DNA of 64,000 bases from DASSFZ01 sp035283185 (GCA_035283185.1 DATEUJ010000162.1:1-64000), one strand, 5' to 3'. Counted from the first letter of the stretch, positions 25,115 through 33,953 are shown. Translations and numbers: made by a program. The notes: a model not told the origin generated them from the sequence alone.

Positions 25115-25264
25115 CTACCAGAGCGTTTTCACCAGCCCTGAAGATTGAATGATCGGATCGCTATTCGGGTCCATCAAGGCTGCTTTGACGTTCCGAGCCA
25201 GTCTGTGGTCATCGGTCATGTGCCATAAGACCATGTGGGTATCTAGGATAAATTTAAGCGGCAT
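25115..25264 (-). pseudogene. N-terminal fragment of a VapC/PIN-type toxin
   Basis: A 49-codon frame beginning MPLKFILDTHMVLWHMTDDH. This is the first strand of a PIN domain with its catalytic Asp, followed by a helix. Full PIN toxins are about 130 aa; here the frame leaves the family after residue 40 and stops just before sdhB. Its ATG overlaps the end of the antitoxin frame, the usual arrangement for such pairs. Confidence 0.65.
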
Positions 25265-25857
25265 TCAACGCCTCGTCACTTGGATGCCACTCGGCTGCCT
25301 TGACATCATCTTCAGAAAAGACCACACCTTTCCAGATACCGTAAAAATCGCTTGCGTAACGTTTGGGCTGCTGAGCAGTTTCCGGGATCTCAGCCAGTTG
25401 CCCGGTCAGTTCACCGATGAGACGCAGTCGATCGGCCGGGGCTAACTGTGCAACCAAGGCCTTCACCGCCGCATAGTCCGGTTTAGCCTCACGGATTAGG
25501 TGTTCCGTTAGATTAGAAGCAGCGTAACTACTCAGCCGTCATTGCTAGGAGCGTCGTTTGCGACGAAGCAATCTCAGCCGTCATGAGTGCCCATGGCCGT
25601 CCGTGCAGGAGATTGCTTCGCAAAAAACGCTCGCAATGACGCGGGCTGAGCAGTTACGAAGCAGCATACTCAACCGGCGATTGGATGACCCAGGTTCCCA
25701 GGTCATTGGCCCCCAGTTCAAACCGCGTGCCATCTTCAAATTCGATGACGATATAGTTATCCCCGGCGGGCTCGCGGTCGGTCCGCCGTAATGATCGGAT
25801 GACCTTACCTGCCAGTTCAGGGTGCTCTATCCAAGTCTTACCGTTGTCGATACGCAT
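25254..25857 (-). pseudogene. Antitoxin-like gene split by a MITE
   Basis: The 5' part (25857 to 25666) encodes MRIDNGKTWIEHPELAGKVI and onward to VIQSPVEYAAS. The 3' part (from 25523 down to 25254) continues NLTEHLIREAKPDYAAVKAL and ends DEALNAA. A 134-bp element with 8-bp flanking duplications separates them. Removing the element and one duplication copy restores one frame of about 150 codons. The product was probably the antitoxin of the PIN fragment that overlaps its end. As it stands, the upstream frame stops at a TAA inside the element. Confidence 0.75.
25524..25657. mobile_element. 134-bp MITE with 8-bp target duplication
   Basis: The ends are inverted repeats: GTAACTACTCAGCC at the left and GGCTGAGCAGTTAC at the right, with GTCATTGC/GCAATGAC further in. 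The interior holds GACGAAGCAATCTC and GAGATTGCTTCG. The 8-bp sequence GAAGCAGC lies on both sides (25516-25523 and 25658-25665). GTAA ends with 8-bp duplications are typical of the IS66 family, so it is perhaps mobilised by such a transposase, which is not in the window. Confidence 0.85.
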
Positions 25858-25906
25858 TACGCCACCTTTCCTTTGTTCCCGTCGGCATTCCAGCCGTCAG
25901 CGCGTC

Positions 25907-27679
25907 CTAATACTTCCGTTCCGTCGGCTCGAACTTGGTGATGATGACCGGCTTGTACGCGACTTCGAGCGCGCCGTTCTTGCACGTGACAAAGGAATGC
26001 TTCAGCCAGTTCGCGTCGTCGCGTTTGGGGTAATCCTCTCGATAGTGCGCGCCCCGGCTCTCGGTGCGATCGAGCGCGGCGAAGGTCGTCACTTCGGCCA
26101 GATCGAGCAGGCAGCCCAGCTCCCACGCCTCATACAAGTCGGTATTGAACTTGGCGCCTTTATCCTCGATCGAGATGCGCGCGTAACGCTCTTTCAGATC
26201 TCGCACACTGTCGAGCGCCTTCTGCAGCATCGGCCCTTCGCGGAACACGCCGACCTGCTGCATCATGATCTTCTGCATCGCGTCGCGGATCTTCGCCGGC
26301 TTCTCTTTGCCGCTGCCGCTGCGGATCTGATCGAGCTCGGACAGCGCCCGCTTCTCCGGGTCGGCGGGCAGGCGGGCGAAGCCGGCCTGCGTGCAGAACT
26401 CGGCCATGGCCTTGCCGGCGCGCCGCCCGAACACGACCAGGTCGACCAGCGAATTGGTGCCGAGGCGGTTCGCGCCGTGCACCGAGACGCACGCGCACTC
26501 GCCGGCGGCGTACAGCCCCTGCACGATCGCGCCCTTCGCGTCAGCCAGCACTTGGCCGTCGTTGTCGGTCGGGATGCCGCCCATGGCGTAATGCGCGGTG
26601 GGCTGGATCGGGACACCCTGCTTCAACGGCTCGACGCCGAGATAAATGCGCGCCATTTCGAAGACGTCGGGCAGGGCCGCTTCCAGGTGCTCGGCCGTCA
26701 CCGGCTTGCCGCCCGGTCCGCTTTGAAATCTGTTGATCGTCTCCGGGCGCGTGTCGATGTACACGAAATCCTTGCCGCCAATGCCGCGCCCGTCGCGGAC
26801 CTCCAGGTAGATGGCGCGCGAGCACACGTCGCGGCCGGCCAGGTCTTTCATCGTCGGGGCGTAGCGCTCCATGAAGCGCTCGCCCGTATCGTTGATGAAC
26901 ACCGCGCCCTCGCCGCGCAGCGCTTCGGACAGCAGCACGCCCATTTTGTAGATGCCGGTCGGATGGAATTGGAAGAACTCCATGTCCTCCAGTGGCAGGC
27001 CGCGCCGGAAGACCGTGGCGACGCTGTCTCCGGTGAGCGAGTGTGCATTCGAGGTGACTTGCCACACGCGCCCGAAGCCGCCCACGGCGATCAATACCGC
27101 CTTGGCGTGGAAGACGTGAAACTCGCCGGTCAGGATTTCCACGGCGACGACGCCCCGGCACACGTTATCCTCGATCAGCAGATCGATGACCTGGAACTCG
27201 TCGAAGAAGTTGACCTTCTGCTTGATGCACTGCTGGTACAGCGTCTGCAGAATCATGTGGCCGGTGCGATCGGCCGCCTTGCACGACCGCATCGCCGGCG
27301 CTTCGCCGTAATTCCGGGTGTGTCCGCCGAAGCGGCGCTGCTCGATCTTGCCGTCGGGCGTGCGGTCGAACGGCAGGCCCATGTGCTCCAGCTCGATGAT
27401 GGCGTCGATCGATTCGCGGGCGAGGATCTCGGCTGCGTCCTGATCGACCAGATAATCGCCGCCCTTGATCGTGTCGTACATGTACCATTCCCAGTGATCT
27501 TCTTCCATGTTGCCGAGCGGCGCGGCGATGCCGCCCTGCGCCGTGCCGGTGTGCGATCGCGTAGGATATAGCTTGGAGAGAACGGCGGTGTTCACCTGTT
27601 TCGACGCGTGCAGCGCAGCCATGAGACCCGCGCCTCCCGCGCCGACGATCACGGCATCGAATTGATGATGTTTTGCCAT
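25907..27679 (-). CDS. sdhA: Succinate dehydrogenase flavoprotein subunit
   Basis: A 590-aa FAD-binding catalytic subunit of complex II, oxidising succinate to fumarate. The dinucleotide-binding motif is VIVGAGGAGLMAALHAS. The covalent flavin site is RSHTGTAQGGIAA near residue 45. Active-site and late motifs HPTGI, HYAMGG and HGANRLGTNSL are present. The C-terminal domain ends THFEPTERKY-like and of normal length. It lies between the membrane-subunit gene and sdhB in one direction. Two repeats sit in the upstream gap. Confidence 0.96.
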   Translation of the reverse strand: MAKHHQFDAVIVGAGGAGLMAALHASKQVNTAVLSKLYPTRSHTGTAQGGIAAPLGNMEEDHWEWYMYDTIKGGDYLVDQDAAEILARESIDAIIELEHMGLPFDRTPDGKIEQRRFGGHTRNYGEAPAMRSCKAADRTGHMILQTLYQQCIKQKVNFFDEFQVIDLLIEDNVCRGVVAVEILTGEFHVFHAKAVLIAVGGFGRVWQVTSNAHSLTGDSVATVFRRGLPLEDMEFFQFHPTGIYKMGVLLSEALRGEGAVFINDTGERFMERYAPTMKDLAGRDVCSRAIYLEVRDGRGIGGKDFVYIDTRPETINRFQSGPGGKPVTAEHLEAALPDVFEMARIYLGVEPLKQGVPIQPTAHYAMGGIPTDNDGQVLADAKGAIVQGLYAAGECACVSVHGANRLGTNSLVDLVVFGRRAGKAMAEFCTQAGFARLPADPEKRALSELDQIRSGSGKEKPAKIRDAMQKIMMQQVGVFREGPMLQKALDSVRDLKERYARISIEDKGAKFNTDLYEAWELGCLLDLAEVTTFAALDRTESRGAHYREDYPKRDDANWLKHSFVTCKNGALEVAYKPVIITKFEPTERKY

Positions 27680-27689
27680 ACGCTATGCT

Positions 27690-27840
27690 CCAGGTGACCG
27701 GCACCTTCGAGGGGCCGGTCGCCTATTGATGATCACTGAAGTTTGGCAACAGCCCTATCCGGCGTTCGGAGTGCAGGCTTCAGCCTGCGGAAGCCCAAGA
27801 TATGGCAGCCTGAAGGCTGCACTCCGGCAATTCGCCAACA
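27690..27840. repeat. Two palindromic repeats between sdhCD and sdhA
   Basis: First, AGGTGACCGGCACC...GGCCGGTCGCC (27690-27725). Second, CGGAGTGCAGGCTTCAGCC...GGCTGCACTCCGG (27767-27827), bounded by GTTTGGC/GCCAAC. The second family also appears at 56155-56185. These hairpins lie inside the presumed sdh transcript and could affect RNA stability between genes. Confidence 0.7.
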
Positions 27841-27850
27841 TCCAGGATGA

Positions 27851-28723
27851 TTACGCTCCGATGACCAGTGTCGGTATGACGAAGAGCACCGCGCCGCCCG
27901 CCACAAGCCACATCACACCAAAAGCGCCGATCGCTCCCAGCACGATCCTGCGCGGCGCGCCTCGGCGCATGTAATCGGACAGCACGACGCGCACGCCGTT
28001 CAGGCCGTGCAGCCAGGCCAGGAATAGCATGGTCAAGTCGATCGCTATCCAGACCGAATTAGCCCGGAAACGATCGACGACAAACTCGCCGGTGACCTCG
28101 GCGATGTCGCGCTCGATGTGCATGATGAACAGATGGGCCAGCACCAGAAAGACCAGGACAATGCCCGAAATGCGCATGAACGACCAGGCCAGTTTCTCAA
28201 ACCGGCTGGCGGCCGGCGCCGGCGTGCTGTTCGACGCCGATAGGATCATCCTGCGGCCCTCGCTCAGCGCCGAGCCGCGCCACAGCAGGTACAGCACCGG
28301 AATCGCCACCGGCCCGACGATCAGCGCCGCGTAGCCGATGCCGTTCATGCTGGCGAAGATCTCCGCCAGACCCATGCCGAACAATTCCGACAGCATAAAG
28401 TAGCCGATGATCGGCGTGAGCGCCACAAGCAGGACGATCCCGATCCAGAATATCTGTTTGCGATAGCGTGTGAGAGACGGGAAGTAGTCAAACAACATCA
28501 CGCGGCCGCCGTTGAAGGCGTGATACACGACGGCCATCACCAGCGCGAACTCGAAGGGTCGAAACCACGGCTGTTTGTAAACGGCGGTTGCTTCGTCGTA
28601 AGCCGCTGGGCCTAGCGCGAGTTGTAGGGTTTCATAGATGTGAAGGGTGAGGAAATAGACAATGGCGACGCCACTGATACGGTGCAGCAGCCAGGTCCAC
28701 TGGCCGGTGCCTCCTCGGTACAC
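27851..28723 (-). CDS. Fused succinate dehydrogenase membrane anchor (SdhC-SdhD in one chain)
   Basis: A 290-aa membrane protein that would hold haem and quinone in complex II. Two similar halves are joined. The first (about 1-125) starts with a LLHRISGVAIVYFLTLHIYE helix and has YHAFNGGRVMLFDYF. The second (about 185-285) has SFMRISGIVLVFLVLAHLFI and WLHGLNGVRVVLSDY. In most bacteria these are separate genes, sdhC and sdhD. Two helices and a linker join the halves here. I chose the GTG at 28723 because AAGGAGG lies 7 nt upstream; the frame stays open to 28921 but overlaps the next gene. Confidence 0.88.
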   Translation of the reverse strand: MYRGGTGQWTWLLHRISGVAIVYFLTLHIYETLQLALGPAAYDEATAVYKQPWFRPFEFALVMAVVYHAFNGGRVMLFDYFPSLTRYRKQIFWIGIVLLVALTPIIGYFMLSELFGMGLAEIFASMNGIGYAALIVGPVAIPVLYLLWRGSALSEGRRMILSASNSTPAPAASRFEKLAWSFMRISGIVLVFLVLAHLFIMHIERDIAEVTGEFVVDRFRANSVWIAIDLTMLFLAWLHGLNGVRVVLSDYMRRGAPRRIVLGAIGAFGVMWLVAGGAVLFVIPTLVIGA

Positions 28724-28769
28724 GGTACGCCTCCTTGTCCGGGCAAGAGATGGGAAACGGAGTGATGCG

Positions 28770-28798
28770 ATTATATCGCACCCCTCCCATGCAGGCAA
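28770..28798 (-). promoter_or_regulatory. Strong promoter of the sdh operon
   Basis: Minus strand TTGCCT and TATAAT with a 17-nt spacer. The predicted start lies about 40 nt before the GTG of the anchor gene, with AAGGAGG in the leader. Confidence 0.65.
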
Positions 28799-28811
28799 AC
28801 TGAATCTATTC

Positions 28812-30413
28812 TCAATCGAACGCGGTGATGAGGCGGAAGAGATCGCCGAACGCCGGGCCGAGCAGCGCTGCGGCGGCGATGGCGAACAGCGGAGCCAGCA
28901 CCACGACGGCAGCCACCGCAATCGCCCAGGTGGGCGCAGCGCCGCAGATGATGCGCTGCATCGCCTCTTCCACCGACAGCGCGCCGAGGCGGCTGTCCCC
29001 GGCGACGAGCCGCATCATGTAAATCATCAGGCCGCCGCCGACGAGCAGGAGCGATAATGGATCCGACAACGCCATCATCACGCTGTCGGCAGGTGAGACA
29101 ACGAAGGGTTGCCCCAACAGCGCGGCGATGACTCTCGTCAAGATAGCCACAGCGCCGGCGAGAACCATGGCCAGGCCAGCCAGTTGAAAGACATAGAGGT
29201 ATACCTTGCGCCACAGATCGTCGCGCGCAGAAACGCCGTCTGCGCTCGACGTCTCCGCCTCCAGACGCATCCAGCGCCACCGCCACACGGCGCCGCCGAT
29301 GAGCAACGGCGGCAGGACGACAGGAATCAAAGTCTCGATCGGCGCGCCCCGCCCACCCGGCACGCGCAGCAACGCGGCGACGGCTTGCTGGAAGCCGTAG
29401 CCGGCCACGGTTAGCCCGACACCGGTCAGGATGGTGTCTGCCGGGCGCGCCGAGATCAACGTCGCGCGAACCTGCGCGAAGAAATACCATATCAGCAGCC
29501 CGCCTACCGTCAACGACGCAAGCGGCGCGGCGATCGCCGGTAAGAGCGGGGCGCCGCGCGCGCCGAACAGGAGACGCTCGAGCACATCGCCGAGCACCTC
29601 TTGCGCGCCGCCTAGCGCCCAAACCGCGGCCGAGAATACAAACAGGTGGATCAACAGTGAACGCAGGCGCGACGAGCGCTCGGCTTCATCTCCTGAAGCA
29701 GCCGCCTTCTGCAAGGGCAGCCAGAACATCCAGATCGCAAAACCTGCGACAAGGACCTGCATCAGCGGCGGTACCAGGATAGGGATCCACGGCGCGCTTC
29801 CAAAGAACCCGAACGGCTGCGGCGCACGATCTTCCAGGCGCCAGATCATTCCAGAGATAAACGTCATCAGGCCGCCCGCCGCAGCGGCGACGCCGTAGAC
29901 TGCCAGGGCGAACCAGTAAGCGCGCCTGAGGTCGCCGCCGCGCACGCCGTCTGCTCCAGCCGTTCGCTCGGCGTCGGCGATCTGCCTATGCCAGCGCCAG
30001 GCCGCGCCCAACACAGCGGCAATCAAGAACGGCGTCCACGGCTTGTCGACGCTGCTAAAACCCTGACCGAGCAATCGAACGAGCAGGTCGGTCAGTGCTT
30101 GCTGCAGCAGGATCAGCGCGCCGAGCAAGCTGAGCGTCAAGGTGCCATACAGATAGAGCTTGCGCGTCCCCGACGCCCGCTCTTCCGGCGCGGAAATGGC
30201 TTCGCGCTGGGCCACCCGCCAGTAGAAGCTCCACGAAACGCCGCCGGCGACCAGGAGCGCAAGCGCTGGCGCGCTGGAGGTGATGAAAAAACCCCTGAAT
30301 GCGTCGAATCCCCAGTCGACCACGAGCCTGATCAGGATGGAGGCGCCGGCCAGCGCCACAGCCATCCCGATAAATGAAGCAAGGTAAAGGTATAAACGCC
30401 GGATCGTCGTCAT
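28812..30413 (-). CDS. Polytopic membrane protein of DUF5671 repeats
   Basis: A 533-aa integral membrane protein composed of about three to four repeats of a four-helix DUF5671-like unit. Each repeat starts with a TRKLYLYGTLTLSLLGALIL-type segment, ends near a Trp-x-W-R motif (AAWRWHRQ, AVWRWRWMR), and has helices in between. The function of the family is unknown. GGGGAGATGAC precedes the ATG. It lies upstream of sdh on the same strand but sdh has its own promoter after it. aceK ends 73 nt upstream of its start. Confidence 0.8.
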   Translation of the reverse strand: MTTIRRLYLYLASFIGMAVALAGASILIRLVVDWGFDAFRGFFITSSAPALALLVAGGVSWSFYWRVAQREAISAPEERASGTRKLYLYGTLTLSLLGALILLQQALTDLLVRLLGQGFSSVDKPWTPFLIAAVLGAAWRWHRQIADAERTAGADGVRGGDLRRAYWFALAVYGVAAAAGGLMTFISGMIWRLEDRAPQPFGFFGSAPWIPILVPPLMQVLVAGFAIWMFWLPLQKAAASGDEAERSSRLRSLLIHLFVFSAAVWALGGAQEVLGDVLERLLFGARGAPLLPAIAAPLASLTVGGLLIWYFFAQVRATLISARPADTILTGVGLTVAGYGFQQAVAALLRVPGGRGAPIETLIPVVLPPLLIGGAVWRWRWMRLEAETSSADGVSARDDLWRKVYLYVFQLAGLAMVLAGAVAILTRVIAALLGQPFVVSPADSVMMALSDPLSLLLVGGGLMIYMMRLVAGDSRLGALSVEEAMQRIICGAAPTWAIAVAAVVVLAPLFAIAAAALLGPAFGDLFRLITAFD

Positions 30414-30485
30414 GTCATCTCCCCACAGGCGTCAGCGTCTCCCTGTCTTTCAGACGACGCGGAATCGGCGCGCGTTCCCTGGCGG

Positions 30486-32222
30486 TCAGGACCGCGCACG
30501 CAAACGTTTGCTTTGCCGGTAGGGGAAAATGTCGATGATTTCGCCGTCGATGTGCCGCTCCCGCACCCGTCTCCAGTAGCCTGCCGTGAGCAAGTCGCGA
30601 TGCGCTTCCAGGAAGGTCTCGCGCGCATGCCCGCGAAAGCCCAGAAATCGCATGAATTCATCGGGGAAGATATCGTTCGGGCCGACGTAGAACCACGGCT
30701 CGGACTGCATCTCCTCCTCGTCGTCTCGGGCGCGTGGCATATCCCTGAAGTTGCAGTCCGTTACCAGACATAACTCGTCATAGTCGTAGAAGATCACCCG
30801 GCCATGGCGCGTCACGCCGAAGTTCTTGAGCAGCAGATCGCCCGGAAAGATGTTGGTTGCGGCCAGGTCTTTGATAGCTTCGCCGTAGTCCAGCACAGCC
30901 TCGGCGGCGGCAACTGGCTGCGCGTCGCGCAGGTACAGGTTGAGCGGCGTGATGCGCCGTTCGGTGTACAGGTGCTTGATATCCACGATGCCATCCTGGA
31001 TGGTCACGCTGCCGGGCGCCGCCTCCCTAAGCTCTGCCAGCAGATCGTCCGAAAAGCGATCGACGGTGAATGCCAGGTGCTCGAACTCCTGCGCGTCGAC
31101 CAGGCGACCCGCGCGGTCGTGCTTGAACACCAGTTGATACCGGTCCATCACATCCTGCCGGGTCGCCGTCTTGGGCGGCAGGCACTTGTCGCGTATCACC
31201 TTGAAGACAATGTCGTACGAGGGCAGCGTAAACACGACCATGACCATGCCCCGATCACCCGGAGCGATCACGAACTTGTCGTCGGACTGGTGGAGATGTC
31301 GCAGCAAATCGCGATAAAGCTCGGTTTTGCCGTGCTTGTTGTAGCCGAGCGCGATGTACAGCTCGGCGACGCGCTTCAAGGGCATGATCGATTTCAGAAA
31401 GCGGATCACGTCGTGCGGCTGCTCGACGTCGACGTGAAAATAGGAGCGCGTGAAGCTGAAGACGATGCTCACCTCGTCTTCCGTCAAGAGCACAGCGTCG
31501 ACCACGACGCCTTCGTCTCCACTGCGCAACGCGACGGCCAGGGGCACGGACCCATCACCGCCGCGAATCCGGCCGATCAGGTACGCGCCCTGGTTCCGAT
31601 AGAATACAGGCTTAACGACTTCGATCGACTCGATCGGCTGTTCGCCGTAAGCCTGCCCCCACCGCGACTGGATCTCGGCTTCCACTAAGCGGGTATCGCG
31701 ATCCAGGCTCTCGTACGGAATCGCGAACCGATAGTGCGCGAGCATGTCCGCGATCAGGGATCGAGTCGACCCATGCCGGGTGAACGCGACGTACACCGGT
31801 TCGCTCAACGTCTGTGGAGGCGCGTCGAAGTCCGAGTCTACGTACTCGATTTTCGGATCGACGCCGATCGTGGCGAAGATGCGCCGCGTCACCGAGTTGA
31901 AGAAAGTCTCGGCCAGCTCGAAATCGGCGCGGCGAGCAATCCAGGCCGAGGTGGCAGCCTTCATCTGCGCCCACAGGGCGCGATCGTGAACCCGCTCGCC
32001 GAGAAGCGAGCGAATGTCCACGACGAGCAGGGCGATGACCCGCGCGTAGACGTCGAGCCGCTCCACCGCGTCGCGCTGCATGCCGTGCCAGTCCTGATTT
32101 TCAAAGCGGGACTTCGCACGGCGCGTGATCTCCGCGAACTGCTGACGGTATGCCTCGAACGCCCGGCTGATGGCGTCGGCCGCGTACCACGCCAATACCG
32201 TGTCATCGCGCCCAGACGACAT
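30486..32222 (-). CDS. aceK: Isocitrate dehydrogenase kinase/phosphatase
   Basis: A 578-aa bifunctional enzyme that phosphorylates and dephosphorylates isocitrate dehydrogenase, steering isocitrate between the TCA cycle and the glyoxylate shunt. The length equals that of the enterobacterial enzyme. Recognisable stretches are GYNKHGKTELYRDLL, the ATP-site Lys in VFKVIRDKCLPPKT, the catalytic NFGVTRHGRVIFYDYDELCL and WFYVGPNDIFPDEF. icd lies directly upstream. The family is best known from Proteobacteria, so transfer is possible. ATG 32222 has GAGG upstream; a TTG at 32246 is also in frame. Isocitrate lyase and malate synthase are not in the window. Confidence 0.93.
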   Translation of the reverse strand: MSSGRDDTVLAWYAADAISRAFEAYRQQFAEITRRAKSRFENQDWHGMQRDAVERLDVYARVIALLVVDIRSLLGERVHDRALWAQMKAATSAWIARRADFELAETFFNSVTRRIFATIGVDPKIEYVDSDFDAPPQTLSEPVYVAFTRHGSTRSLIADMLAHYRFAIPYESLDRDTRLVEAEIQSRWGQAYGEQPIESIEVVKPVFYRNQGAYLIGRIRGGDGSVPLAVALRSGDEGVVVDAVLLTEDEVSIVFSFTRSYFHVDVEQPHDVIRFLKSIMPLKRVAELYIALGYNKHGKTELYRDLLRHLHQSDDKFVIAPGDRGMVMVVFTLPSYDIVFKVIRDKCLPPKTATRQDVMDRYQLVFKHDRAGRLVDAQEFEHLAFTVDRFSDDLLAELREAAPGSVTIQDGIVDIKHLYTERRITPLNLYLRDAQPVAAAEAVLDYGEAIKDLAATNIFPGDLLLKNFGVTRHGRVIFYDYDELCLVTDCNFRDMPRARDDEEEMQSEPWFYVGPNDIFPDEFMRFLGFRGHARETFLEAHRDLLTAGYWRRVRERHIDGEIIDIFPYRQSKRLRARS

Positions 32223-32252
32223 GGCTTGTGCCTCACTGCCTCCCAAAACGAT

Positions 32253-32318
32253 TAGAGATTGGCGATTTCAAACTTCCAATCTCCAATCTCTAATCTCTAA
32301 TCCCTGGTCCCTGAAAGG
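32253..32318. repeat. AGAGATTGG phrase repeat between icd and aceK
   Basis: ATTAGAGATTGGCGATTTC followed by the inverted words CCAATCTCCAATCTCTAATC and TCTAATCCC. It is the same family as 6541-6599 and occupies nearly the whole gap between the two genes. Confidence 0.65.
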
Positions 32319-33623
32319 TCACATATTCGCAATCACCACATCCCCGAACTCAGAGCACTTCACTTCCTTCGCGCCCTCCATCAGCCGCGCGAAGTCGTAG
32401 GTGACGGTCTTGCTGCCGATCGCGCCATCCATGCCCTTGACGACCCGATCGGCCGCTTCGGTCCAGCCCATGTAGCGCAGCATCATCTCCCCCGACAGGA
32501 TGACCGAGCCGGGATTGACCTTGTCCAGATTGGCGTACTTCGGCGCGGTGCCGTGCGTCGCTTCGAACACGGCGTGGCCGGTGACATAGTTGATGTTGCC
32601 GCCCGGCGCGATGCCGATGCCGCCCACCTGCGCCGCCAGCGCGTCCGACAGATAATCGCCGTTCAGGTTCATCGTCGCGATCACGTCGAACTCGTCCGGG
32701 CGGGTCAGCACCTGCTGAAGTGTGATGTCGGCAATCGCATCCTTGACGAGGACCTTACCCCGGGCCAGCTCGGCCTTCTGCTCGGCGTTGGCGGCCTCTT
32801 CGCCTCGCTGCGCGTCCGCCTTGGTGCGCTCCCACTGCGACCAGGTGTACACTTTATCGCCGAATTCGCGCTCGGCGAGCGCGTAGCCCCAGTTGCGGAA
32901 CGCGCCTTCGGTGAATTTCATGATGTTGCCTTTGTGAACGAAGGTCACGCTCTTGCGCTTGTTGGCGATGGCGTAGTTGATCGCGGCGCGGATCAGGCGC
33001 TCGCTGCCTTCGCGCGACACCGGCTTGATGCCGATGCCCGACGTTTCCGGGAATCGGATCTTGCCAAACTCTTTGGGAAAAGCTTCTTTGAATAGCGCAA
33101 GGAATTTCCGACCGGCTTCGGAGCCTTCTTCGAATTCGATGCCCGCATAAATGTCTTCCGTGTTCTCACGGAAGATCACCATATCCACTCTTTCCGGGCG
33201 CCGGACCGGCGAGGGCACACCCTTGAACCAGCGCACCGGCCGCAGGCACACGTACAGATCGAGCAACTGGCGCAGCGCGACGTTCAGCGATCGAATCCCG
33301 CCGCCCACCGGCGTCGTCAGGGGGCCTTTGATGCCGACCAGGTATTCGCGGAAAGCCTCGACCGTCTCTTCCGGCAGCCAGGTGCTGAACTGCGTGAACG
33401 ACTTCTCACCGGCGTAGACCTCCATCCATTTGATCTGGCGCTTGCCGCCGTACGCTTTTTGCACCGCCGCATCAAACACGCGCACGCTGGCGCGCCAGAT
33501 GTCGGGGCCTGTGCCGTCGCCTTCAATGAAAGGAATGATCGGATAATCCGGCACGTGCAGCTTGCCGTTATGAATAGCGATCTTCGCGCCGTCCGCCGGC
33601 GCGATGGGTTCAGGGCTGACCAT
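32319..33623 (-). CDS. icd: NADP-dependent isocitrate dehydrogenase
   Basis: A 434-aa oxidative decarboxylase turning isocitrate into 2-oxoglutarate. The substrate and phosphorylation loop reads GGGIRSLNVALRQ; its Ser112 corresponds to Ser113, the AceK target in E. coli. The metal/substrate motif NLNGDYLSDALAAQVGGIGI is present, as is HGTAPKYA. I chose ATG 33623, which has GGAGG 11 nt upstream and gives the usual N-terminal length. A frame back to 33707 runs through an ATTCGCG repeat. aceK follows 97 nt downstream. Confidence 0.95.
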   Translation of the reverse strand: MVSPEPIAPADGAKIAIHNGKLHVPDYPIIPFIEGDGTGPDIWRASVRVFDAAVQKAYGGKRQIKWMEVYAGEKSFTQFSTWLPEETVEAFREYLVGIKGPLTTPVGGGIRSLNVALRQLLDLYVCLRPVRWFKGVPSPVRRPERVDMVIFRENTEDIYAGIEFEEGSEAGRKFLALFKEAFPKEFGKIRFPETSGIGIKPVSREGSERLIRAAINYAIANKRKSVTFVHKGNIMKFTEGAFRNWGYALAEREFGDKVYTWSQWERTKADAQRGEEAANAEQKAELARGKVLVKDAIADITLQQVLTRPDEFDVIATMNLNGDYLSDALAAQVGGIGIAPGGNINYVTGHAVFEATHGTAPKYANLDKVNPGSVILSGEMMLRYMGWTEAADRVVKGMDGAIGSKTVTYDFARLMEGAKEVKCSEFGDVVIANM

Positions 33624-33668
33624 GGGTTTGGGTTCCTCCAATGATGATTCGCCAACCTCGCCGGCCGC

Positions 33669-33745
33669 GAGGTTTTTCATCTGTGAATAACGCGAATCGC
33701 CACTCATTCTTCGCGCTATTCGCGTAGATTCGCGGATCGCTCTCG
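33669..33745. repeat. ATTCGCG phrase repeat upstream of icd
   Basis: AATAACGCGAATCGCC, CTATTCGCGTAGATTCGCGG and neighbours form a loose inverted set. It lies in the presumed leader or promoter of icd. The vocabulary overlaps that of the insertion inside hutI. Confidence 0.5.
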
Positions 33746-33911
33746 GATTGCGGCCAGAAGCCGCGCTTGCGTTGAGGCGATTATAACACGCTCACGGCTT
33801 GCGGCGGACGAGGCGACCGGCCGTTCACCGTAATCGTCGCCACGCGCTGGGCCGAGCCGGCTATGTCGGTCGAGAGAGTCAGGGTGTTAGCCAGCTCGTT
33901 CTTCCATGCTC

Positions 33912-33917
33912 GTGATA
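33912..33917 (+). promoter_or_regulatory. -10 box of surE
   Basis: TATACT in GTGATATACTTTCGG, about 37 nt before the ATG, with GAGGAG in between. The -35 box is weak. Confidence 0.4.
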
Positions 33918-33953
33918 TACTTTCGGCTATCGCTCTTTGAGGAGACCCTCTGG

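Noticed and set aside
25530..25660. Single-unit CRISPR-like or tRNA-like structure in the palindrome
   Set aside because: No spacer/repeat series and no cloverleaf; inverted ends plus 8-bp duplication identify a MITE.
28724..28921. N-terminal extension of the Sdh anchor frame
   Set aside because: It overlaps the DUF5671 gene and the sdh promoter; a GTG with a perfect ribosome site at 28723 is better.
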